Source of the DNA: Forficula auricularia
Taxonomy: Eukaryota; Arthropoda; Insecta; Dermaptera; Forficulidae
Direction: 5' to 3'
NCBI GenBank assembly: GCA_024734495.1
Contig: JALMQS010000132.1
Coordinates: 2,054,789-2,118,788 of the forward strand
DNA: 64,000 nt
Shown: positions 11,431-22,005 of the stretch, one piece after another
Layout: each line of letters opens with the position of its first letter
Position numbering within the stretch: the stretch's first letter is position 1
Translations under genes and position numbers: made by a program
The notes under the pieces: model-generated
The model's input: the letters and a program-made list of their open reading frames with translations, nothing else
Database searches by the model: none
Told to the model about the DNA's origin: nothing

Positions 11431-11989
11431 ATTCAATTTTAGTTTATTATTGATATATTTAAATGAATAGTCTACAGATATATTAAACTGAAACAAAATG
11501 TATCAAAAATAATTTTAATAGGTTTTAAGGATGTGTGTTTTATACAATTTAACAAAATATGATATTGTTATTCGAAAACTTCACCCGTGAATAATTTTTT
11601 TTTCAAGATTCCATCGAAAAGTTCACTTCTTGAAAATTTTAAAGTCTAAGAAACTTGAAAATAATATTAATAAATGAAATTGTATATGTCTATAAAAAGA
11701 TTTTTCAAAAATTTCTCTGTGTGTGTTGGGTATGTTATCTCATTTTCGACTAGAATGTTAAATCTGTAAAATAAAGATTAGATACATAGTTAACTAACTA
11801 CAGATTTTGACTAATTTGGAAACTTATATTAATTGAAGTTTTTCTTTTGCTGAGAGTATCAGATTTGTTGATTCACAAATAGAAACAAACAGGCTGTCCT
11901 CTGCTTGATACAAATTAACACACACATATATATATCGAAATGATATATCTGTATATATATATATATATATATATTATTTACTTGTTTAA

Positions 11990-12024
11990 GACTACAGTTT
12001 CGAAGACTTGGTCTTCATCATCAG
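11990..12024 (-). ncRNA. Hammerhead-like ribozyme core, family B
   Basis: From 12024 on minus: CTGATGA, extra T, stem II GAAGAC/GTCTTC (perfect, 3-base loop), GAA, ACTGTAGT, C. Compared with the copy at 4546-4580, stem II has changed GGC/GCC to GAC/GTC on both sides, a compensated change. Stem III is no longer perfectly self-complementary. Confidence 0.55.
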
Positions 12025-12222
12025 TCTTTTTTAATTTAAGAGTTCTAACTGGCTCCCAGCTAAGAAAAGATAAAAAAAAATTAAATATTCATACGGTATT
12101 GACTCCATGAAATACAATATTTATAATTAAAAAAGACTAATGATGAAGACCAAGTCTTCGAAACTATAGTCTCAAACAAATAAATAATGTATATATATAT
12201 ATACAGATATATCATTTCGATA

Positions 12223-12466
12223 TTTTTTTTTTTTTAATGCAATCGAATGCAAGAAGGGGTGCACCAGTAAAGATGCAACTCCTGTGGATCTCGAAAGACC
12301 CTTGCATTACCGAAGAGAAGGGAAAGTTGATTAAGTGAGAGGATGTAGACGTAGGTGTCTATGTACCCCGGTTTTGAAGGTTTGAAGATTATAGGTGCTG
12401 GGAAAGATGGAGGCTGGGAGAGAGTTCCACTTCCTTGAACTCATGGGCATATATGTATTGGCGAAT
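12223..12466 (-). mobile_element. LINE 3' end inserted in family B element
   Basis: Begins on plus with 13 T (12223-12235), the A tail of a minus-strand insertion, followed by the same 3' UTR and C-terminal segment as at 6666-6985 (GGGGTGCACCAGTAAAGATGC ... GGCTGGGAGAGAGTTCCA). The interrupted arm of the host element resumes at about 12467 (GATATATATGTGTG), so this insertion is younger than the family B copy. Confidence 0.6.
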
Positions 12467-12541
12467 GATATATATGTGTGTTTGTTTATTTGCATCAAGC
12501 AGAGGACAGCCTCTTTGTTTCTCTTCGTGAAAGTTATATTA

Positions 12542-13560
12542 CTATATTTAGAAATTTATTTTTTCAGATTACTAATATTCTAGTTTTGGTAAGTTTACAA
12601 AAAATGACGAAACGATTTTGATAAAAAAGAGTTCCAACGTCTACAAAAATGCAAATTGTTATAAATGGAGTAAATTTTGCCCCCTGAGATATTAATTATT
12701 ATTTATATCGAAAAAACAACTTTTTTACGATTTTATTATATAAAGCTTTTTGTATGCCATAAATCGTTCGAAAAGCATTTTCTACTCAATGAGAAATCGT
12801 ATCTTGCTCAGAACTATATTTTTTTGATATTATTTATTAAATATTTCAAGTGATCATATAAATAAATAAATGATATCAATTAATTATAAGAAAAAAAGAA
12901 ATAATATATAATATTACTGATAGATTAAATGGAGAAATAAGAGAGAATATTAAAAGAGGGTGAATAAATAGTTAACTATATTGTGTTATAAAAAATCAAT
13001 TTTATAACTTTTAATCAAAGTGAAAAAATAATATAGTCTAAAAGCTTGGACTTTTAAATGTAATGGCTAATTTGAAAATGATGTTAAAATAAAAATTAGA
13101 GAATAAATTAATGAAAAGCATTTCAATGAAGCCGCTCATGGCTCTTCTGGGTTCTTACCTAACTGCGTACACCCTAAGACCGGCCCTGGTAGGAGATTAA
13201 AAGCAATATTATCATTGTCATTTGAAATTTTGTTAACATTATGAACGAGAAACATATCGTTACGACCCTAATAACGCTTCAATAAATGCTGCTAATTAAC
13301 AATATTATTTTAATTGCTCAGATGACTATAATGCTAATGAATTTAAAATCACTAATAAACAGAATAGTAACGATAAGTATCCATAAATATATAAATTATT
13401 TGAGAACGTTTTTTTCCTTAGAACTTGTTTGTACAGGAACTTTGCTTGCCTGCCATGTAGACAACCATTAAGGCAGCTCAACATTCTTGATGACACCTTT
13501 TATATAGTTTTCGATAATCTATATAGTCCCTATATAGTTACTATATAGTTTGAAACATTG
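12542..13560. other. AT-rich DNA; one solo hAT-like end
   Basis: No gene. At about 13155-13192 the minus strand reads AGGGCCGGTCTTAGGGTG, resembling the CAGGGCCGG.CTTAGGG end of hAT elements; no partner end was found. 13498-13560 has several TATATAGT units. The 61-codon frame at 13286-13471 has no family signature. Confidence 0.4.
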
Positions 13561-13564
13561 TGCT

Positions 13565-13755
13565 ATTAGGGTGGCTTCATTCGTTGTGCACGTTCTGAAC
13601 ATATTCCGAGATTTTTGTGTTGTCAAGATTAAAAAAAAAAAAATCACCTAAACATAAAAAATTCAAGTTGTTTTTTAAATGATTTTGCAAGATTTTATTT
13701 TTGTCCACACAAAAATCCCTGACATATTCGGGTACTACAAACGGAACTATTTTCA
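13565..13755. mobile_element. Short inverted-repeat DNA element (MITE-like)
   Basis: The left side 'TTCGTTGTGCACGTTCTGAACATATTCC' then GAGATTTTTGTGTTGTC is matched, with changes, by the complement of the right side (CCACACAAAAATCCCTGACATATTCGGGTAC). About 50-base terminal inverted repeats and no coding. Target duplication not clear. Confidence 0.45.
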
Positions 13756-14099
13756 ATTATTATTATATTTTTTACAATTTTTTAATAATAAAAAAAATGT
13801 CAAATATTCACTATATAATTTTCTGTTGTTCTAATCTTAGGTATTTGTCATGTTAATCCACAATCAAATATAAATCATTATTTGATTCTATAAATATAAT
13901 CGATGTTAGCTCTTATTCTCCTTATTCGTTCATTGTATGTATATCTCGAAAAGCTTGAATGAATTTCAAGAATTACATACAATAGAACAATGAATGTATT
14001 GAGAATAAAAAACAAATCACTAATTTTTTTTATAATAACTTAATAAATGTCAATATAAATCATCAGAAAATAAAAAGTACTAATAATAATGAATTGAGG

Positions 14100-14345
14100 G
14101 AATGTTTTCGAAGGTGTATTTCCCTATCGATTCTTCCTCTGTTGCGCCACCGCCCCCGCCCTCAGCCATTTCTTTCTGTTCTTCTTCTGCATTTTAATAC
14201 CTAAGACACGAACTCACTTGTTACGGGCCCGTGCATTGCATTGAACGTTTGCCGATTTGAGAACCGGTCGTCCGAATGCAGACTCCCTTCCACCTTCTCC
14301 AGCAGTTTGCCTTCCCTTACCCAAGCCCAAATACACGCCGTGTGG
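14100..14345. other. GC-richer block, possible exon or regulatory DNA
   Basis: Markedly GC-richer than its surroundings (GTTGCGCCACCGCCCCCGCC, TTACGGGCCCGTGC, ACACGCCGTGTGG). On the minus strand a frame stays open for about 41 codons up to a good splice donor, AACAA|GTGAGTTCG (intron side near 14214-14219). Alternatively it is a promoter or a 5' non-coding exon. No protein family recognised. Confidence 0.25.
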
Positions 14346-14978
14346 TCTTTACGTGAGTTTGGACAAATTTGTAACTCTCTTTATAAATATATATGGATGT
14401 CTGTGTACCTTCAGTAACGTGTAGATGTAGATGTGTTTGTGAATAAATTTCTCATTCAATCCTTTACGCTCTAAGTTCAGATGATAGTCCGTAGTATGTG
14501 TTTGTGATGTGTGTTTGTTTGTGTATGTCTGTGTGTTCAAGATACACTATGCGTCAAAAGTTGAGAATTTGATCCATTTGGCCATTTGAATAACATGCAA
14601 GCTGAATGTTGAATAGTTAACGAAAGATTGAAAATGATTCTCTATTCATTTGAAATAAAGGTATTCATTAAAATCAGTTAACTAATTAAAGGGCAAACGA
14701 AGAAAGAAGAAATTATGCTTTTTCAAAAACCAACTAATAATGCCAGTGAATTTAGCATTCATCATGATTGAATGTAGAGGTACCTCATAAAAACAAAGCA
14801 TCTTTGAATTCTACAAAACAATACTGATAAGTCTTCAAAGGTTTAACCACGAACAGTGTGCGATGAAAACGTGCGCCCTAAAAAGTTCATCTTTGCTTAC
14901 ATATTATAATCTATATTTATACTAAAATAATGCTTGAAGACGGGGTTTTTACAGAATCAATTATTTTACTTTTCAATT

Positions 14979-15230
14979 AAATTGAAAGTTTCTTTTGCCG
15001 AGAGTAGATGAATTTTTATAACTTAAAGTAAACAATAAAACAGTTTGTCTTCTGCTGGAATAATAAATTTTTAATTTATTTATAATTTCCACTTCCACAA
15101 ATCAATTCCTGTAAATAAATTGTAATAGACTGATGAAGAGGGCAAAGCACTCGAAACTATAGTCTCGTTATAAATAAATGAAAAATTTATTATTCCAGCA
15201 GAAGACACACTCGTTTATTGTCTCCTTTAA
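14979..15230 (-). mobile_element. Family A foldback retroelement
   Basis: Tail at left (AAATTGAAAGTTTC..TTGCCGAGAGTAG), inverted arms (AAACAATAAAAC.GTTTGTCTTCTGCTGGAAT and complement), centre near 15100. The flanks TACTTTTCAATT and TATTTTCATTTC look like a target duplication with an indel. The right arm carries a hammerhead-like core at 15130-15164; the left arm has lost the matching segment, so the palindrome is incomplete. Confidence 0.65.
15130..15164 (+). ncRNA. Hammerhead-like ribozyme core, family A
   Basis: CTGATGA (15130-15136), extra A, stem II GAGGGC/GCACTC (one mismatch, 3-base loop), GAA (15153-15155), self-complementary stem III ACTATAGT (15156-15163), C at 15164 as cleavage base. 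Next to the core, GA before CTGATGA pairs with TC after the cleavage site, with further weak pairing beyond. Confidence 0.5.
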
Positions 15231-15310
15231 TTTTTATTTTCATTTCTACTTAAGATGCCGATGTTTCAGCATTATTTCACGACATCTTTAGAACCGTTGT
15301 TTTAGTTTGC

Positions 15311-15678
15311 ATTAAAAAAACTAAATAGAAAGTTTCTTTTTGTCGAGAGAAGCAGAATTTTTATAAATTCAAGGAGACAATAAAAGAGTGTGTGTTCTGC
15401 TGGAATTATAAATTTTTAATTTATTTATAACGAGACTATAGTTTCGAGATCTTTTCCCTCTTCATCAGTCTATTACAATTGATTCACAGGAATTAATGTA
15501 TGTATGGTTCCATATGTAAATCTCACATATCATACATACATTAATTCCTATGAATCAAGAGTAATAGACTGATGAAGAGGGCAAACCTCTCGAAACTATA
15601 GTCTCGTTATAAATAAATTAAAAATTTATAATTCTTGGAGAAGACACTCTTTTACTGTCTCCTTCAATTAAAAAAAAT
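15311..15678 (-). mobile_element. Family A foldback retroelement with 12-bp target duplication
   Basis: ATTAAAAAAACT (15311-15322) and ATTAAAAAAAAT (15667-15678) match 11/12. The tail is at left (AAATAGAAAGTTTC.TTTTGTCGAGAG), so sense is minus. Arms of about 150 bases meet at a short spacer near 15500 flanked by GTATGTATG / CATACATAC. Hammerhead-like cores lie in both arms: minus at about 15432-15470 with a weakened stem II, plus at 15569-15603. Confidence 0.75.
15569..15603 (+). ncRNA. Hammerhead-like ribozyme core, family A
   Basis: CTGATGA (15569-15575), extra A, stem II GAGGGC/CCTCTC (one wobble, one mismatch), GAA (15592-15594), ACTATAGT (15595-15602), C at 15603. Confidence 0.5.
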
Positions 15679-16396
15679 ATTAAATAATAACAATTCCATA
15701 ATTAATTTATAATATAATTATAGTTAATATCATGATAATATGTAAAAATACATATTCTAAGGCAGAAAAAAAGGAAGAAAATACAAATTATAATAATATT
15801 AATTCTAAAATTGTTTTGTTTTAGATTTTTTTTTAATTCCCAACTAAGTTACAGCCCTGAAAAGTACCTCCAAAAAGGGCCGAGACATTAACGTATAAAA
15901 TTGTAGAAAAGAAAAAAATTAACTTTCATCGTGGAAACCCTATTTTAAAAACTTTGTATAAAATACAAGTACTAGTTAATTTATTAGCTGGTATGTAATT
16001 TGTATACCGTATAATAAATAATCTTCCTAAGTTTGTTAAGCATAAGTAATGAATAGGTGAGTTTGGGTAAGGTTAGAGTGTGTTTTATTATATTTAGATC
16101 CATCAAGTTTATAATATCGTTAAATAGATATCCGTATTAATAGTTTGTACACAGCTCTTAAAATATGTATGTGAATGAAAATAAGGATTAATTTTAATGC
16201 TTAGCAGGCAGACTAAGGATAAATAAACTATAGATTAAATATTACTCAATTTGTTAAGTTCTTTAAGAAGAAAGAGAGATCATAAAATAAATTTATTTAT
16301 TAATTTAACTAAGAGATTATTTTTATTAATAATTGACCAAATACGACTAAACATTTTTGTAAATAAATTTAAAATATTAATCACGTTTTCGTTACC
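15679..16396. other. AT-rich DNA, no gene recognised
   Basis: No supported feature. The minus frame at 16280-16477 overlaps the ribozyme-like locus at 16397 and is not credible as a gene. Confidence 0.45.
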
Positions 16397-16429
16397 CTCA
16401 AGAAGGAGAGAGTAAATCTCCGAAACGTC
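16397..16429 (+). ncRNA. Hammerhead-like ribozyme core in a separate family, one core change
   Basis: CTCAAGA (G5 changed to C), extra A, stem II GGAGA/TCTCC (perfect, 7-base loop), GAA (16422-16424), stem III ACGT, C at 16429. Stem I pairs ACC (16394-16396) with GGT (16430-16432). No inverted arm is visible here: it looks like a single sense copy, followed by GAATAAATGTAAAATAG. The layout CTNAAGAAGG..CCGAAACGTCG resembles terminal repeats of Penelope-like elements as I remember them (not checked). Confidence 0.45.
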
Positions 16430-16591
16430 GGTTATCGAATAAATGTAAAATAGTAGTCTTATTTTTTTTACAACCACCTTGGACTGCCTTCATCAACATC
16501 CAATTGTATATTAATCAAGTTTTTATTTTGGCTAATTTTATAAATGGTGTAATTAGAAAATTTAAGTAGTACTTATCAATGATATTATTTG

Positions 16592-16831
16592 TTAATAAGT
16601 AGTTGAAGGGAAATAAGGCCAATAGCTTAAGCAAATAATTTTTATTTTTAACAACTATGTGATGACTGGCCTTATGTGTTTGATGAGAATGAATATTAAT
16701 AAAATGACAAATATGTAAAGAAGTTAATTTGGTTGAGCCCTGAGGAAGTCAACAACGTTGACGAAACGTTGGCAAAAATAAAAATTATTTGCATAAGCTA
16801 TTGTCCTTATTTCCCTACAACTACTTATTAA
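16592..16831 (+). mobile_element. Foldback element with a hammerhead-like core (family I)
   Basis: TTAATAAGTAGTTG.AGGG and further bases through AATTTTTATTTTT (16592-16662) are nearly complementary to 16777-16831. The centre contains an unpaired sense segment with the ribozyme-like core at 16740-16770. No 12-base duplication or tail was found, so the boundaries are those of the arms only. Confidence 0.55.
16740..16770 (+). ncRNA. Hammerhead-like ribozyme core, family I
   Basis: CTGAGGA (16740-16746), extra A, stem II GTCAAC/GTTGAC (6 perfect pairs, 3-base loop AAC), GAA (16763-16765), stem III ACGT, U at 16770. Stem I GCC (16737-16739) pairs with GGC (16771-16773). Of all copies here, this one has the clearest three stems around a complete set of core bases. 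Confidence 0.6.
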
Positions 16832-18642
16832 TTTAATCGATGGACATAAATAATTAAAATATTATTTGTCTGATATTCAAGATCTCAAGAGTTAGATCTA
16901 ATGAAAATGTATTTTTATTTTGAAATGCATCGAATGATTGGCATGATGTTTTGAATTAATTTTTTATAATAAAATTAAGAAATGTTTTTAAATAAGTAGG
17001 AAACATTAATTTAAGTAGATGGCAAAGTCGGAATTATAAACACAAATAAATAAATTATATAAGTATCAAGATTAAAATTTCATTTAATCGTATATATTTT
17101 ACTATGCTTGATTAGAATTACTAGACAAAGCAATCGTATCTTAAAAGAGAATTTCTTTTAATACACCTATTTAGTTAAAGTATAATATAGGCATTATAAT
17201 AGATTTAATTGTATATAGGGAGAGGTTGGAAAACAAGTTGTAATTTATCGTAAACAAGCTCCGACCTGTTTGCTTGAATTGAAAGAAATCGTTCAATTCA
17301 ATAGTTCTAGGATTTCACTTTTAACTATTAAGTGCTTGTGCAATAACTAGTACTCTTTATTGCAAGGTCCAAAGTTCACTCCCCACCATGACCCTATATA
17401 TAATAATTTAGATCAATCAAAAGTAAATAAGCTAGCTTTGAGTTATTATTTTTTCAGCTTTCAAATTTGTTTTCTTCAACTAATATAAAATCTTTTTTAT
17501 TTCCATTACCCAACAAAGGGAATTGGTGATTCTATTAGTAGAGATAAAAAACTTATTTTCTTAAATATATTGTAGTTAAGATATTTACAGATCTTACGTT
17601 TCAAGGTCCAACATGTATTTTAGAAAATGTCTGCATATGTATGTATGTATGTAAACAAAATTAGTCAGTTGAACTAATGTTGAATTTAAAGGTCTGGAAT
17701 AATTCATAAGAAAGTACGATTGACTTTTAATTTTTTTTTTAGAGTATTCTATGCCTTTTGTAATATTTTCCAAATTTCTCAAAAAGGATTTTAATGATTT
17801 TTATAAAAAAAAATGAGTAAACAGAAGCTTCCAAATAGCTTCTATTAATAATTTTCATATAAATGTTAATTTTCGAAATTTTATTTATTTATTTATTTGG
17901 AAAAATTGTGGTTTTTAACAAGTGTCGAATTTCCTTTACAGAAATGCACATTGGATGATTTTTGCGTCTTATTTGTTTACCATTGGTCTCGTCGTGAGGC
18001 GATTATTATTAAGTATAAATATATATAATATAATAATTTTTCTTACACAAGTAAGAAATGATTTTTCGTTTAAAATACATTCTGCAATAAAAATTCGCCC
18101 CTCGTTAGAGACCACATTTTTTTATTTTGGAATAAAAAAATGAAAACTGCCTTAATTAAAAACAAATAAAATCCTATGTATGAATATTTATAATTTTTAC
18201 TGGTAATACATGAAACGGAATATTATATTATTTACCACTCAATGGTGAGTAGATCAAAATTTAATGTAATCCGAAATGACGCAATCCTAGTTAATAGTTT
18301 TAACGTCCCCATAAATATGTGAATCTTTCATATTTTTGGAATTTAACGTGACCAATAGAAAATTAAAATAAACAAGTGTAAATAAAATTGAGGTTGGGAA
18401 TAAATTTTCATTGCATTTATATTATAATTATAAAGGTGATAAAAAGAGCAAATCATTTGGTTGAAAACAAAGATATTCAATAAAAATGAATGCATTTATC
18501 TCTTTAAACGAAATCAAGAATTTTTTGAAGAAGAAATACTCCAGAGAGCAAAAATGTGTTTGTTTAATTGATTTTATTTAATGCAAATAAATGTCATGAC
18601 AATACCTTAAAAAAAAGGAAAGGACAGAAACGTTTTTACCTT
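16832..18642. other. AT-rich DNA, no gene recognised
   Basis: No supported gene or repeat. The open frames at 17594-17782 and 17922-18143 have no recognisable domain. 17220-17400 has a more balanced composition but no motif. Confidence 0.45.
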
Positions 18643-18757
18643 ATGCTGGAGAATAATTGGTAGAGATTGTGGTGTTGGTGCAAGGTGAAACATCTTTAAT
18701 AAAGATAAGAGTAAATAAATATAATATTTATTTACTCTTATCTTTATGCTGGAGAAT
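18643..18757 (-). mobile_element. Minimal family C foldback (91 bp) with perfect 12-bp target duplication
   Basis: ATGCTGGAGAAT flanks at 18643-18654 and 18746-18757 (14 bases match if the preceding TT is counted). Between them is the family C tail (GGTAGAGATTGTGGTGTTGG..AAGGTGAAACATC) and a tiny inverted pair, AAAGATAAGAGTAAATAAATAT and its complement. It shows the essential parts of a copy: tail plus any 5' remnant. Confidence 0.75.
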
Positions 18758-19344
18758 TAATAAAGTCACTAAAAGTCGAATCTAATTACTGGTTTCTCAA
18801 TTGGAGTTCTCTCTTCTCAGAACAAAATTTTATTTAAAACTGAAGCAAAGTTTGAGCTTGTAGAAGGAAAAATAAATTTAAACCTAGATTTGCTTTAAGG
18901 GCCCGGGTTGAGAATCAAGATGTTTTTCATTTAACGAAAATGAATATGAATATGATTTGAATTTTCTGAGACATTAGTAGTTAATATGCCATCGGTAATA
19001 TAGAAAATAAAAGAATGATTAAGTTAGTCCAAAAAGTTTATAATTCAAATGAATAATCTAAGAATAGCGAACGTTTCTTTATAAAATTTGACATCAATCT
19101 TTCTCTTTATTCGATCCTATAAAGATCGAAAAATTTATAAAGATATTTATATCATAGATTTTTTAAAGAGTAGGTACCTATTAATTCTTAGTCATAGATA
19201 GTTTTTGTCTACTCCAATCATAATAAATTATAATGTACTAAGATTCTTAAAATCAAAAAATTTAAAGCAAAAATGTGAGTGTCTTTTTTTAAGAAAAAAA
19301 GATGCAATTTATTTGGAAAATCAACTTACTGCCTGAGCAATTTA
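18758..19344. other. AT-rich DNA, no gene recognised
   Basis: No supported feature. Confidence 0.4.
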
Positions 19345-19595
19345 TATTAAAAAAAAACACAATTCTATGGTCACAATATCTAAAATTTTAGTTGAAAATA
19401 TTTTTATATTGCATGTCAGAGGGCTTGATCCCCTCGGGAGTTGAACCCGAGAGTTTTGATAGGGTTAGCCTAACTGCCCGCCAAGAAGGTTACTGCTCGG
19501 GTTTAACTCTCGAGGGGATGAAACCCTTTAACCTGTAATATAAAAATATTTTCTACTAAAATCTTAGATATTGTGACCATGGAATTGTGTTTTTA
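19345..19595 (-). mobile_element. Foldback element with tRNA-like centre (family D-related)
   Basis: Arms of about 100 bases: ACACAATTCTATGGTCACAA...AAAATATTTTTATATT.CATGTCAGAGGG and complement. The centre on minus includes a T arm, TCGGG/CCCGA with 7-base loop (19434-19450, B-box-like GGTTCAACTCC), preceded by GGGCAGTTAGGC, an A-box-like stretch. It shares ATGTCAGAGGG with family D. No tail or target duplication could be fixed. Confidence 0.5.
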
Positions 19596-19609
19596 AAAAT
19601 CTGAATTTA

Positions 19610-19850
19610 AAAAATATAAATTAATAGGTAGGTTTCACAAAAAAAAATATTGCTTATGAGGAAGACTCTATATATATTTCGGGCTACAAGCCCATTTTCA
19701 GAAGTTTACATAGATAACTTGCTCATAACTCATAATAATATCATAAGAAATAATTCTTTTATTTGTAAAACCTAAATAGTAATTTATATATTTTAAATTT
19801 AAATTTTATTAAATATATTTCACCTAGAACCTACACCATTCAGGGACCTG
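19610..19850 (+). mobile_element. Family C foldback, decayed
   Basis: Left arm contains AATAGGTAGGTTTCACAAA. The right arm is a decayed complement (TTTGTAAAACCTAAATAG). The tail is at right (ATTTCACCTAGAACCTACACCATTCAGGG). A ribozyme-like relic lies on minus (19701 to about 19670): CTGAAAA, stem II GGGCT/AGCCC, GAA, ATATAT; the core G8 is lost. Confidence 0.55.
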
Positions 19851-20640
19851 AACAAAATTACTAAGATCCTTATTCATTCCTTATAATTCAATATTTTAAA
19901 ATGAATTATTTTCTTTTAGTATGATTTATATTAAAAACAAACAAACAGTTCTGTAATAATTTCCATAATCATATAATATTTATATTAATATTATATATTG
20001 TTTAAATCCTTGACTATACATATTTGTATATAGTCAAACGATTATATATAAACATAAACAATCATTTAAAATCCCTCATGTTCAACACTTTTCCAAATTA
20101 AATCCCTGGCTTATCCCATTATTAGTATAATTTATCTTTGACTTGCGTTTTTTACAAATTCATTTTGAATCTATGATTTATATTTCCCCTCCAAAATTAT
20201 ATTTTCCCCAGGAAATAAATGTATAAACTTTTTGGTTGATTTAAGAGAATGATGTTTTTAGACACTCGAAAAAATAAAAATTATTGATGTTCACTTTCTC
20301 ATCAAGTTAGTCAACTCTTTTCAATAAACAATAAATTTAATGACATTCGTAAATAATAGAATATATGAATGATGACATTAATAGAAGTCCATTTCGAAAA
20401 TCCTCATTTTTTTCATCTATTCGATTATCTATATATCCGAGGTGATTGTTAAAGTCCTAACTTTATCATCATAACTTGTTTTGTTAAAATGAGGACGTTT
20501 AGTTTAGCTCCCTGGCCCTTCACCTTTAGCAATCTATCTTACTATAATATTTATGTTGGTGTCAGCTTACGAAGAACCCATGTCGATCCTAGATGTTCAA
20601 CTTTGGTATAAAATTGACTGGAGAAGGGAATGAAATTGAA
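19851..20640. other. AT-rich DNA, no gene recognised
   Basis: No supported feature. A short stretch at 20500-20530 (GCTCCCTGGCCCTTCACC) is GC-richer. Confidence 0.4.
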
Positions 20641-20645
20641 ACGAG

Positions 20646-20930
20646 ATGAGGGCCCATTGCAATAAGATTTCTGCGTGGTCTAGAGAGGATTTAGTGGAGC
20701 GGAAGAACCTGCTGAAGCAAGCAGGCCCTGAAGAAGGTGCGGCTGACGTGACGGGAGCGTCTTGCGTGCCGACCTTAGGGCTCAAATCACAGTCCATAAA
20801 TTGTACGCTTAAATGGAATTTAATTATGTGGACTCTATTACAAGTGAATAGCCAGACTTTTGATAAATTATCCTCTTGTATAGGAGTGGCAATTTATATA
20901 GTCAGGGAAAAACAATTTCAACTGTCATAA
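20646..20930 (+). other. Unidentified open frame in a GC-rich patch
   Basis: 94 codons from ATG, with an in-frame stop just upstream. The first half (20646-20790) is far GC-richer than the window and lacks AT-driven codon bias (KISAWSREDLVERKNLLKQA, then a Gly/Ala/Pro-rich part). The second half is ordinary AT-rich sequence, so if this is coding, the exon probably ends near 20790-20810. The minus strand is also open here. No family recognised; a decayed transposon is equally possible. Confidence 0.2.
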
Positions 20931-21220
20931 TGCACGGTGGGATATTGATAATGAAAATTACCACACTTTTCATTTGCTAAACAGACGTAATTTGAAAGTC
21001 GATTGATTTCATAAGTCTAGACTCATATATAAAAATAAATGAAAATTACTTGCTATTTTTTTAACCTATAACAAAAGAACAATATTAAGATATTCGTTTC
21101 CAAAAACTTCAATTTCAATATATTAAAAGTACTTTCTCGGTGTAAATATAAATTATAATAGTAGTAATGGATTATTAAACACTATTTCTGATTAAATAAC
21201 TTTAACGGAACGCCCTTTCA
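20931..21220. other. AT-rich DNA, no gene recognised
   Basis: No supported feature. Confidence 0.4.
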
Positions 21221-21535
21221 AACGTTTATTTAATTGAAAAGTTTTTATTTTGCCGAGAGTAGCAGAGCTGTTGATTCATAAAGAGAAACAAGGTGGTTGT
21301 CCTCAGCTTGATGCAAATAAACATACACACTTATATATCAATGTACATATATTTTTTTTTATTAGTTTGAGACTATTGTTTCGAAGGCTTGGCCTTCATC
21401 ATCAGTATTTTTAATTATAAATATTATTTTGGGATCAGTATCACTTGGATATTGAAAATTGCTTTGCTCTTACTCAGCCGAAAGTCAGTTAGTTAGAATT
21501 AAAAACCTTGTTTCTCTTTATAAAACTTTTATTTA
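21221..21535 (-). mobile_element. Family B foldback retroelement with 12-bp target duplication
   Basis: AACGTTTATTTA (21221-21232) and AACTTTTATTTA (21524-21535) match 11/12. The tail is at left (ATTGAAAAGTTTTTATTTTGCCGAGAGTAGCAG), so sense is minus. The right arm is internally deleted and keeps only CCTTGTTTCTCTTTAT. Hammerhead-like core at 21371-21405 on minus. Confidence 0.7.
21371..21405 (-). ncRNA. Hammerhead-like ribozyme core, family B
   Basis: From 21405 on minus: CTGATGA, extra T, stem II GAAGGC/GCCTTC (perfect), GAA, ACAATAGT (one base off self-complementarity), C. Confidence 0.5.
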
Positions 21536-21603
21536 AATAATGTTTCTGAATATCTTTATTTTTTCTATTTCGGGTTCTATAAATTAACAGAAACGATTTT
21601 AAC

Positions 21604-21724
21604 ATCTCTCTAATAAATAAATGATATATATTCACTTATATAAGTTTATTTGCATCAAGCAGAGGTTAACTTAGGAATCAACAACTCTGGAACTCTCAGC
21701 AAACTAAATGTTTTCCACTTTAGT
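21604..21724 (+). mobile_element. Family B fragment, single arm plus tail
   Basis: ATAAATAAATGATATATATT through TTTATTTGCATCAAGCAGAGG to the tail (ATCAACAACTCTGGAACTCTCAGCAAA). Flanks AAACGATTTTAA and TAACGATGTTAG look like a decayed target duplication. A sense-only, 5'-truncated copy. Confidence 0.5.
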
Positions 21725-21774
21725 AACGATGTTAGTTTTGATCACAATTCTTCATTCAATTATATATGGGAACC

Positions 21775-22005
21775 ATGGACACCGGCAGCGGGGTGCAAGG
21801 GGGTCCACTTGCACCCCCTGTCATGAAAAAGAATACACAGAAAAATATTAAGAAATAATTTTTTATTAAGTCACTGTTTAAATAAATATCCCTACCTATA
21901 ATTATAAGGATGCACTATTATAAATTATATTTTATTAGTTAATAGTATAGTGTGTAGATGCAGATTCAGCCCCCCCCCCCCTGAAAATAATCCTACCGGG
22001 GCCCA
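21775..22005. mobile_element. GC-rich inverted-repeat element (MITE-like)
   Basis: Left CATGGACACCGGCAGCGGGG and right (complement) CATCATGGGCCCCGGTAGGA are related ends. Internal strings GCAAGGGGGTCCACTTGCACC and a 12-C run. No coding; target duplication unclear. Confidence 0.35.

Larger units (their letters stand above)
11820..12541 (-). mobile_element. Family B foldback retroelement carrying a LINE insertion
   Basis: AAACTTATATTA (11820-11831) and AAAGTTATATTA (12530-12541) are target duplications matching 11/12. The tail is at left (ATTGAAGTTTTTCTTTTGCTGAGAG), so sense is minus. The arms carry GTCCTCTGCTTGAT.CAAAT and its complement near 12495-12515. A minus-strand LINE 3' end (12223-12466) has inserted into the right arm. 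The left-arm hammerhead-like core is intact (11990-12024); the right-arm copy at about 12135 reads CTAATGA and is damaged. Confidence 0.75.
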
